Assembly (NCBI GenBank): GCA_022826535.1
Contig: JAJDUS010000060.1
Span: forward strand, 1-40,349
Length of the DNA: 40,349 bases
Reading direction: 5' to 3'
Origin: Prochlorococcaceae cyanobacterium jk18x1bzbins.87
GTDB taxonomy: Bacteria > Cyanobacteriota > Cyanobacteriia > PCC-6307 > Cyanobiaceae
Made by a program: the position numbers and the translations under genes. Below the pieces are notes generated by a model. That model was not told where the DNA came from. It did no database searches and was given only the letters and a program-made list of their open reading frames with translations. Below are positions 8,834 through 16,178 of this stretch, piece by piece; the first letter of the stretch is position 1; each line of letters opens with the position of its first letter.

Positions 8834-10108
8834 ATGCAACTTGACCATGTCCATCTGGAAAACTTTCGAGCAAAGCAGGCTGTCAGTCTGACGCTTGGCT
8901 CCAGGCTAACCCTGCTTATGGGGGAAAATGGCTCCGGGAAAACCACAATCCTCGACGCCATTGCCCTTGCCCTTGGTGCTGTCCTTACTTATTTGCCAGA
9001 TCAGAACGTCAAAGGAATCAAATTGAGGGACAGCGATATCCTTCAACAAGACGGACGAAAGTTTCCCTATACCCTTATTCGAGCCAAATGTACCAGTAAT
9101 GGACCAACATGGGATCTTTTGCGCAAACGTGACTTGACTCAATTGACAAAAAACAAGATTCCACAACAGCGAAAGGGAGTTCGTGAGTTACGTGAATATC
9201 TGAATACGGAAATAATTAAGCCATGGTATAAAGGAGAGAATTTCGACTTACCAGTTATTTCTTATTATGGTGTCAGTCGCGCACTTGTTGATGTGCCAGA
9301 GCGTCGCAGGAACTTTCATCGGGATTCGGGCAGGTTTACAGCATTAGCTGACTCTCTCAATGCCACCAGCCGTTTTCGGTCTGCCTTTATCTGGATCTGT
9401 GAAAAGGAAGATGAAGAGCGCCGTCTTCGCTTGGATGAGAAGAAGGATATTAACGCCAGGCTACCAGAATTGGAGGCTGTACGCCGGTGCATCTACAAGC
9501 TTTTGCCTGGCACCAGCAATCTCCGCACAAAGACCAGGCCACTCCGCTTTTTGATCACACACCATGGTCAGGAGCTTGAGATTGCTCAGCTTAGCGATGG
9601 TTACAAGACAATGCTAGGCCTGGCCATTGACCTCGGCTCACGAATGGCTTCTGCCAACCCTCATTTGCCAGATCCCTTGGCAGCAGAATCAATTGTTTTG
9701 ATTGACGAGGTGGACCTTCACCTTCACCCAACCTGGCAGCAGCGCGTTATCAGTGATCTCCTACGCACATTCTCCAAAACACAATTCGTCCTGACGAGCC
9801 ATAGTCCCATACTGGTTGAAAGCGTCAATAACGTATTAAAGCGTCATGCCATTGATCATCTCCTGGAAAAAGCACCTCCCGAAGCACTTCAACCCGAAAT
9901 CAAGAATCTCTATCCACTTGATCCAAAGTGTACAAGAGTCTATAGCATGACGAAAGATTCCCATGGGGACTTGCTGGATCCAGAGGAGGGCTTGACAGGG
10001 GATACTCTCATTGAATCCTTCAACGAAGTGTCTACTATATTCGAGCATATGGGCGATTTTGAGGACGAGAGAAGACAGTCCTCCTCACCAAAGGAGGATA
10101 CCCCATGA
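8834..10108 (+). CDS. SMC/OLD-like AAA ATPase coupled to a nuclease gene
   Basis: The product is 424 residues. Walker A is GENGSGKTT at residues 30-38, the ABC-type signature is LSDGYK at about 252-257, Walker B is VLIDEVDLHLHP at about 289-300, and an H-loop follows in TSHSPI. It is therefore a small SMC/RecF/OLD-like ATPase without an obvious nuclease domain. The stop overlaps the ATG of the next gene (ATGA at 10105-10108), which ties it to a putative PD-(D/E)XK nuclease. ATPase-nuclease pairs of this build are frequent in phage defence. The gene itself looks intact although its partner is broken. Confidence 0.87.
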   Translation: MQLDHVHLENFRAKQAVSLTLGSRLTLLMGENGSGKTTILDAIALALGAVLTYLPDQNVKGIKLRDSDILQQDGRKFPYTLIRAKCTSNGPTWDLLRKRDLTQLTKNKIPQQRKGVRELREYLNTEIIKPWYKGENFDLPVISYYGVSRALVDVPERRRNFHRDSGRFTALADSLNATSRFRSAFIWICEKEDEERRLRLDEKKDINARLPELEAVRRCIYKLLPGTSNLRTKTRPLRFLITHHGQELEIAQLSDGYKTMLGLAIDLGSRMASANPHLPDPLAAESIVLIDEVDLHLHPTWQQRVISDLLRTFSKTQFVLTSHSPILVESVNNVLKRHAIDHLLEKAPPEALQPEIKNLYPLDPKCTRVYSMTKDSHGDLLDPEEGLTGDTLIESFNEVSTIFEHMGDFEDERRQSSSPKEDTP

Positions 10109-10752
10109 ATCTGCCACCAAACGTCGCCCGCTGCGTCTGTTTAGATCACGACAATCCCCACCGACTCTGCTTTGGCAACAATGGTTTCAAAGAGAAAAGG
10201 CAACAAGTTAAACTCAATGTTCAGAGAAGTGAAACTGTCAAAGCCCTTGTTCTCGATGGCTGTCTACTATCTGATCGGACCAGAAAGAGTTGTGATGGTC
10301 TTTTCCTCTTTTGCAAAAACAACAAAAGGGAGCCACGAAAAATCGCCCCTTCCTCGCCTGGAAAAACCTGCTGACCTGGGCAATCCCTCTCCAGGACTAA
10401 CTTTCTCATGGTGAGACAACGTCCTACAGAAGGGGTTGCCCAATTTTTCGTGGTTCCCAAAACTTACATTCTACTTATTGAACTCAAAGGCACACATGTT
10501 GAAGATGCTTTTGAGCAGTTGGCTTCTGTGAAAAATGAACATCAAGAATATGCAGATCTTTGCAGATATATCAGAGAAAATACGGAAGGTCAGATTATTG
10601 AAAAATGCTTCGTTATTATCAATGGAACAATGGAAAAAACAGTTAAAGTTAAACTAGAAAGAAGCTTGAGAATTAAAGTTGGAATCATCACTCAACAGAA
10701 GACAAAGCGTGATGCTGCCACACCAGATTTACGCAAGTACTTACGAATTTAA
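10105..10752 (+). pseudogene. Putative PD-(D/E)XK nuclease gene split by a MITE
   Basis: The frame starts at ATG 10105 (overlapping the ATPase stop), runs into the MITE at 10328, meets a single in-frame TGA at 10372-10374, and stays open to the stop at 10750-10752. Removing the MITE plus one AAAA target copy (135 bases) restores a continuous 170-residue protein across the junction, reading FCKNNKTYILLIELKG. That segment has CDGL followed about 16 residues later by IELKG, which fits a D...ExK nuclease core. The AT-rich 3' half matches a gene acquired with its ATPase. The insertion keeps frame, so only the one stop inside the MITE inactivates it. The nuclease call is inferred from the motif alone. 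Confidence 0.78.
10328..10458. mobile_element. 131-bp MITE with 20-bp inverted ends and AAAA target duplication
   Basis: The left end GGGAGCCACGAAAAATCG (10328-10345) pairs with the reverse complement of the right end, GGGAACCACGAAAAATTG (10441-10458), with two mismatches. AAAA occurs at both 10324-10327 and 10459-10462 as a direct target duplication. There is no transposase inside. The flanking gene reads through perfectly once the element and one AAAA are removed, so the boundaries are well supported. The helper transposase family is not in this window. Confidence 0.88.
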
Positions 10753-11494
10753 GGAACCCCTGGCCCCCCAGTGATCTGAAACCCAGCCCAGCCGCAGTTC
10801 CTGCCCGCCAGTGGGGCTCACCATAGGTACCATAAGTCACAGTTCCAATCCTCCTCCAATGGCTCAGCGTGGTCGGCCCCTCCAGCCCTCACCCAATGCT
10901 AAAAGGCGGCCCCTTCGTCTCCAGCCTAAACCGGCTGACGGGACTGGAGCGCAGGACAATCAGACTGGTGGTTGCAGGCCAGTGGATCAGGGATGGCCTT
11001 CCTGCACAGGTGTTGATATCCGCTGTTGCCACCTCATCTTGGCGCTCTTCAACCTTAGGCTGTTCCGTCAAGCAGCCGCAGTTGCCACGGGTATGGCCAT
11101 GACAGCGTGACCTGTGATAGAGTTGTTGAGGTAGTGCTTCCAGGAGTTGCCGGATGACCAAGCAACCCACCGTGACATCGGTAGGCTGGGGTGAGCCTGG
11201 GAGTGGCCAAGGCTTCCCAGGCTTTTCGTCAGCAGGCTGGGGGACGACCCCATCAACCTTCAACTGATGCTGTGGAACTTGGCATGGGGAAGGCAACCAT
11301 GGCGGAGATGGCAGAGACGAATGTCCCAAACTGTGCTGACGCTGTGCGTAAGAGGCTTGCCAAGCAGGGGATTTCCCAGGGTGATGTGAACGACGCCGTT
11401 GCTTGGGCTCGTTCGTCCATAAATGCATGAATGGCGCCATTCTGCTTGGTCTTTGATACAAAAAATTTAGTATCAATCCTTAAATAAGAAACTT
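10753..11494. other. Mostly gene-free spacer between convergent modules
   Basis: The stretch lies between the broken nuclease gene (plus) and the E2-E1-JAB-patatin gene (minus). It holds the degenerate repeat block at 10811-10985 and a possible small-protein fragment at 11284-11430. I looked for a short ubiquitin-like gene downstream of the E1 gene and found none. Confidence 0.5.
11284..11430 (+). CDS. Possible small protein or antitoxin-tail fragment (48 aa)
   Basis: The frame from ATG 11284 encodes 48 residues. Its end (KRLAKQGISQGDVNDAVAWARSS) resembles the C-terminal segment 'GI(S/T)-x-x-D(V/I)-x-x-A(V/I)-x-WAR' that I associate with small antitoxin-like proteins. The upstream part lacks a recognisable fold and no toxin lies next to it, so this is probably a remnant. 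Function unknown. Confidence 0.35.
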   Translation: MGKATMAEMAETNVPNCADAVRKRLAKQGISQGDVNDAVAWARSSINA

Positions 11495-14400
11495 TTAATC
11501 AGTGAGCAGATGTTGAGTTACCAGTGATCGAGTAATCATCTCACCACGTCTGGAAAGTAGTTGAATGTTTTCTTCAGACATTGCAAAGAAATTGACTGGA
11601 TAAGCAATCACGTCATCGCGGTCAATCCAGTTAGCAGATTTAAGAGATACATTTTTATCAACTTTATCAATCTGACCAAGATGGACATAGACAAAATCAT
11701 CAATACGTCCAGCTCTTACATAGTCATGTAGGTGTTTCTTTGTTGCATCTTGGACCTTGCGCATAATTGCTGAGACGACTTGGAGCATCCGATTTGGCAA
11801 TCTTATGGGCATGTCATGACCAGTAAACTGTCCTGTACCAGCATCGCTTACAATGATAATATTGGGATCAAAGCTAATCTTACTGATCTTAGGATCCCGT
11901 CCAGGTTCCATAACACTTACACCAAGATTGTCAAATACGCCTCCATCAGTAATAATCACGCGATGTGCTTTTGTTTTGACTTGATCATTTTCTGTCTTCT
12001 TAAAAGTGATTCTCCAGTCGTATGGCGGAAGCAGTGGCGGATAGGCAGCAGAAGCCATAACTGCATCCGCTACCCTCAGATCACTAGCTGGTGCATAGCC
12101 ATAACGCCAAGAGCCAAAGCATTTATTACTCATTCGGAACGCGGTACCAGTTCTGAGCTCGCATGCATTGAAGACAATGGACTTGTTCTGGCGTGTGGGT
12201 GCATCGCAGTTCTGAGTACCTACTAAATCACTAACAGCATCAGCCATAACATGCGTGCGTGAATAGTCGTTTGGTATGTCAACCGCCATAAGATTCAATA
12301 GGAATCGAATGAAGCGACCAGGATGAAGAAGCTTTATTAGTGCAGGCTTGAACAAACCACGACGAAGGAACTTGAGAGCATTTCTATCAATCTCTGCAAA
12401 TGGAGCGTTAGTATAACCAATTAAACCTGTCATTACCGACCCGCCAGACACACCAGAGATGACATCAACATCATTAAGTAACTGGAGATCTTCAAGAGCA
12501 CGCAATGTGCCGAGATGGAAGGCAACAGCGCGGGATCCGCCACCGGATAGGGACAGTCCAGTTCTCTTGCCAAGGCGCGCTACGGGGGGTGGTATCGTCA
12601 CTCCCCCACGAGGAGCTCTGTTGATTCCAGTCTGCTGTGAAGCTGATTCGCGCCTCTCGAACATGTAAGCCCCAATTTGTGGTTGTTGTTTGGCAGCATA
12701 TCCGACAATAATCATCAAATGGAAGCCATCGACATGGGCGCCAGTAAAGATGGAGTCGATGGCTTTATGGTCCATGGCACTGGGCTGAGGAGCACTGGTT
12801 GGATGGGAATGCCAAGTGCCAATGTAGCACACGATCTCATGGGTTTTTTCTTTGTAACTTTTGCACAGATCTTCTGTACCATTAGTTCCACATATGAAGT
12901 GCTCTTCAGAGAATTTACTATCTTGTGGCGGGCCACTAACATTATTTATCCATACGATATCCAGAGTTTCATCAAAGTATCCAAATAGCAGACCACCTGT
13001 TTCATGATTTATAGATCGTTCGCGGGCTCCAGTACGAATCCAGCCGGTCATATCTCGCCAAGCATGTTGTGACATTCGGAAATCCAATCCATCAGCAGTC
13101 CAGCGAATATCTGGACGAAACTTGAAGTGATGTTCGCGGTGCTCAGGTATTTGAGAAAACAGAAAACCACTTGCGTCATTATCTTTCTCAGCAAACGCCT
13201 TAGCAAAAATATTGAGCGCTCGTGCTGAAAGCGCTGCAACATCAGCGTGCGAACCAACAAAGGTTGGATCAGAGCAGCCAGGTTCTGGTTGCCGAAGCCC
13301 CTGCAAGTTATCTGACATCCAGAAAGCCTTGACCCAATCGCTAAGCCAGTCCCGCTTCATTGCTGCCAGTCCAAGACGCCGAAGCACATCAAGGGGGCCA
13401 GCACGGAACCCTGCAGGGATTGTTACGGCAACCGCATGTTGTACGTTGGCGCTAACCATCACAGAGGCGACTGGAATCTGCGATACGCTCTCTTTGAGGA
13501 TAGATTCAAGCTTTGTTCTCACCCTCAGGGAAGCAGTCGCATCAATCACCACATCAATACCAGTGCCCCAATCTGATCTTGTTAGAGTCTCAGAAATAAT
13601 ATTCTCAATTTGTACTCTAACTATTATGTGAGGGTAAATTCGTTGAATTCGACATGCAAGTGCAACAGCTTTCGCATCGTTAATGTCAGACGTTAAGTAG
13701 TTTTGGCGCACCAGCAAACCCGGAGTTACTCTAGCTTTATCATAAAGAGAGAGTTCAGCAACTCCCGCTCGTGCGAGGTGTTCAGCGATAAGCCCTCCAA
13801 TAGCTCCACAGCCCCAAAGGGCTACACGCTTACCGCGAAACCAGTCCATCGCGCTGTCTTTATCACGCTTGATTATGATCTCTGGACGATTTTCGATGAC
13901 ATGACACCAGCGTACACGCGCTTCCTTACGCCATTGCATTAAAGGATTAAACATGGACTGAATAAGTCTCTCGATTTCCTCTGGAGTATCTTGGCCTTGA
14001 TAGTTGCTACTAATTTCGCAAGCAATAGATGCATTACGCAGCATGGTGACATCATGCGCTTCAATTTCCCAAAATGTGAGATGTTGCTGACGTTGCGTGA
14101 AATCTCCAGCAATACCACGTGAGGGTGTGCCAATGCCAATATACAAAGAAGTATTCTTGGCAATGCGCTCGGATACAAGCATGAGGTGTACAAGGAAGCG
14201 GCTGCTTGCAATGCCCTTAGATTCAAGATAGAGAAGTAAAGAATCAACAGTTCTTGGATACTCAAAGGGAAGCTCAAAATCCAGCAGCAATGTTGGTGCA
14301 AATAGTTGATTTTCTTGTAAAGAATATGTAGATTCCCAGGAATTAACCTCAAAAAGGCCAAGCCTAGATTGAGTGAGTATCGCAGCACCAAACCATGGCC

Positions 14401-14899
14401 ATTGGGCACGACTGGGCGTGTCAGCATTTACACAGATTGATACTGGGGCAACTGTGTAGGCAACGGGAGGATGGAGTGGACCTTCTGGATGGTCAAGCTC
14501 GTTGCGTGCGCCACGACGAAGCCAGCTATCAAGCTGCTTGATAAATCCGAACATGCCCTGGGAAGGATTCCATTGGGCGTCTGGGGATAAGTATAGGCAC
14601 AATTGCTGTCCCCATTGCACGTGAGGAAACCCATGAAATCGGCTATGGACAGTACGTGCTATGGGTGGGCTAAAAGGGAAATCTGCTGATATCAACAGTT
14701 TAATACATTCGCTATCATTCAACGGCAGCCCATCTTCAAAACATTCGTAATGAGTGCAATCAATCGAAATATAGATAGTCAGCCAACTTCCAGAGTTCTC
14801 ACCCTCCTCAATCTCAACGATGTAGAGGGGAGAACGATCAGTTTCTGCGATCCTCTGTAGTTGATCGCGTGCAGTTTTCTGGCCATCAGTGAGTGCCAT
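11495..14899 (-). CDS. E2-E1-JAB-patatin fusion: ubiquitin-like ligation enzyme joined to a phospholipase
   Basis: I choose ATG 14899 (TTG 14911 is possible), giving 1134 residues. Domains in order: an E2-like fold at about 1-140 with catalytic-type C101 in QLCLYLSP followed by W-x-P; an unassigned region to about 345; an E1/ThiF Rossmann fold from about 357 with GCGAIGG (363-369), an R-N pair in VRQNY and a candidate catalytic C542 in PGCSDPTF; a JAB/JAMM protease at about 600-750 with E633, H697, H699, S707 and D710 (HETGG and HSHP...S-x-x-D); and a patatin-like phospholipase at about 780-1134 with oxyanion loop SGGGSR (785-790), nucleophile S818 in GVSGG and D985 in TDGG. All key residues are present. 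It overlaps the MBL gene upstream by 14 bases, so the two are co-translated. AT-richer than its neighbours. The domain calls are confident; the pathway is inferred. Confidence 0.9.
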   Translation of the reverse strand: MALTDGQKTARDQLQRIAETDRSPLYIVEIEEGENSGSWLTIYISIDCTHYECFEDGLPLNDSECIKLLISADFPFSPPIARTVHSRFHGFPHVQWGQQLCLYLSPDAQWNPSQGMFGFIKQLDSWLRRGARNELDHPEGPLHPPVAYTVAPVSICVNADTPSRAQWPWFGAAILTQSRLGLFEVNSWESTYSLQENQLFAPTLLLDFELPFEYPRTVDSLLLYLESKGIASSRFLVHLMLVSERIAKNTSLYIGIGTPSRGIAGDFTQRQQHLTFWEIEAHDVTMLRNASIACEISSNYQGQDTPEEIERLIQSMFNPLMQWRKEARVRWCHVIENRPEIIIKRDKDSAMDWFRGKRVALWGCGAIGGLIAEHLARAGVAELSLYDKARVTPGLLVRQNYLTSDINDAKAVALACRIQRIYPHIIVRVQIENIISETLTRSDWGTGIDVVIDATASLRVRTKLESILKESVSQIPVASVMVSANVQHAVAVTIPAGFRAGPLDVLRRLGLAAMKRDWLSDWVKAFWMSDNLQGLRQPEPGCSDPTFVGSHADVAALSARALNIFAKAFAEKDNDASGFLFSQIPEHREHHFKFRPDIRWTADGLDFRMSQHAWRDMTGWIRTGARERSINHETGGLLFGYFDETLDIVWINNVSGPPQDSKFSEEHFICGTNGTEDLCKSYKEKTHEIVCYIGTWHSHPTSAPQPSAMDHKAIDSIFTGAHVDGFHLMIIVGYAAKQQPQIGAYMFERRESASQQTGINRAPRGGVTIPPPVARLGKRTGLSLSGGGSRAVAFHLGTLRALEDLQLLNDVDVISGVSGGSVMTGLIGYTNAPFAEIDRNALKFLRRGLFKPALIKLLHPGRFIRFLLNLMAVDIPNDYSRTHVMADAVSDLVGTQNCDAPTRQNKSIVFNACELRTGTAFRMSNKCFGSWRYGYAPASDLRVADAVMASAAYPPLLPPYDWRITFKKTENDQVKTKAHRVIITDGGVFDNLGVSVMEPGRDPKISKISFDPNIIIVSDAGTGQFTGHDMPIRLPNRMLQVVSAIMRKVQDATKKHLHDYVRAGRIDDFVYVHLGQIDKVDKNVSLKSANWIDRDDVIAYPVNFFAMSEENIQLLSRRGEMITRSLVTQHLLTD

Positions 14900-16040
14900 G
14901 GCCAAATCCAACTGCTGTTGAAGGTGCTACGGCACCACCAGAGGCCTTGAGCGCATCCTGCATTGACTTGCTGGATTTGCCGCTGCTACCGACATAGGAG
15001 AATCCAGTCTTTTTGACCTCAAAGATGACAGGTTTTGGATTCTCCTTGTCAGGATGCTCGTGAGTGCAAATAAATTCGTTAGGGACGATACTTTGGTACC
15101 GCTTCTTCGCCTTAGCATGTGGTGGGTTGTCTCCAGAACTATTGGACTTTGGCACTGGCTCAGAGCTGGAGACAACATATCCAGGATTGAGTGCAGCATC
15201 GCCGATATCACCGACAATATCCTCTTTTAGCGTCTCTTTCTCTTCGTCTTCATTTTTCCAATACATGACGGACTTTGAGCAATGATGGGGTGCTAGAAGA
15301 ACATTCCAGGTCAATGTATCAGCCTTGCTGCGGTTAAAGATCCGTCGGATAATTGGATAGCTGAGATCACCCATGAGTAGCGCATTGCCACTGGCTTTGC
15401 CGTTAAATAGGGAAATCTGGAATGCAAGGCTGCAGTCGTTACGATCACCGAAGCTGTCATCCTTGAACGGCGCATGCACAAATGCCTTAAAGACGTGAGA
15501 GCAGTCAGTGCTGTCAAGAGTTGTGATTGTCTTTCCTGGAGTCGTTAAAAGCTCTTTTGGAAAGTTTTTGAAGGGGTCTTCATTCAGCAGGTCATCATAG
15601 CCGATGATGCGAACCCGATCACCGCTACCGGGATTACCATCTGCTTTGATAGTTAGTTTGACACGTCGAATTGCCTCGTCATAAAATGCTTTTGCGTCAT
15701 CACAGAGGTCATTGTTTTCCTGGAACTCACGGAATATGCGCGGTGACATCCAAAGCTCAGAGATCTTTACACGACCATTCAAGTCCTTGAAGCCTTGACA
15801 GTGGTCCTGATCGGGATGCGTGAGTGCGAATACTGACAGGTATGGCTTTCTGTCAAGTGTTGGCAGGATCTTGATTAGCTCATCAATTACTGGCCAAGCT
15901 GGATCATCCTCATCTTCAGACTTGGCCATGTGATGCAGATCTACCTGTAGGTAGACTTTCTTGTCAACACGGATGGTCGTGCTGTCACCGTTGCCGACTG
16001 GCCAAAAGATGAGTCCTTGTTCAGGGGGTTGAATGGACAT
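14886..16040 (-). CDS. Metallo-beta-lactamase-fold protein, partner of the E2-E1-JAB-patatin gene
   Basis: The product is 384 residues from ATG 16040. The metal-binding motif HPDQDH (H75, D77, D79, H80) is the HxDxDH form of ComEC/MBL-type hydrolases. MGDLS at 223-227 supplies the bridging aspartate and APHHCSKS at about 250-257 a further histidine. No membrane segment is seen, so unlike ComEC it is cytoplasmic. MBL-fold genes are, as I recall, reported next to fused E2-E1-JAB genes in prokaryotic ubiquitin-like systems. The C-terminus ends in ...KASGG followed by a 15-residue tail, which could resemble a pro-ubiquitin tail (speculative). First gene of the operon; its 3' end overlaps the next gene. 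Confidence 0.86.
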   Translation of the reverse strand: MSIQPPEQGLIFWPVGNGDSTTIRVDKKVYLQVDLHHMAKSEDEDDPAWPVIDELIKILPTLDRKPYLSVFALTHPDQDHCQGFKDLNGRVKISELWMSPRIFREFQENNDLCDDAKAFYDEAIRRVKLTIKADGNPGSGDRVRIIGYDDLLNEDPFKNFPKELLTTPGKTITTLDSTDCSHVFKAFVHAPFKDDSFGDRNDCSLAFQISLFNGKASGNALLMGDLSYPIIRRIFNRSKADTLTWNVLLAPHHCSKSVMYWKNEDEEKETLKEDIVGDIGDAALNPGYVVSSSEPVPKSNSSGDNPPHAKAKKRYQSIVPNEFICTHEHPDKENPKPVIFEVKKTGFSYVGSSGKSSKSMQDALKASGGAVAPSTAVGFGHGTH

Positions 16041-16178
16041 GCTGGCAGCTCAATTCCCTCAATCATAACCGTTGCGCAGGAGCAGGACCACCCCAATTAT
16101 CAGCTATTTGGTACGAATGACCGCACATGCACATACGGGTGACCGTACATATACATGCAGAGTCATACGGGCCTGGGG
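16041..16178 (-). promoter_or_regulatory. Presumed promoter/operator of the MBL operon, with repeats
   Basis: This is the only gap between the type IIG gene and the MBL operon start. On the minus strand TATGAT (16062-16067) could be a -10 box, but no well-spaced -35 was found. Farther upstream, two copies of a unit beginning CCGTATG, running through TGCATGT and ending GGTCA lie in tandem at about 16095-16170, the second with extra bases. Such repeats look like a regulator binding site. Low certainty on exact borders. Confidence 0.4.

Noticed and set aside
10889-11476. 195-codon minus-strand frame after the E2-E1-JAB-patatin gene as a ubiquitin-like gene
   Set aside because: Its translation is rich in Pro, Ser, His and Arg with no beta-grasp pattern and no terminal Gly-Gly; it looks like non-coding sequence.
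11495-16040. Calling the E2-E1-JAB-patatin operon a CBASS system
   Set aside because: CBASS needs a cGAS/DncV-like nucleotidyltransferase. None is present here, and the MBL partner does not have that fold.
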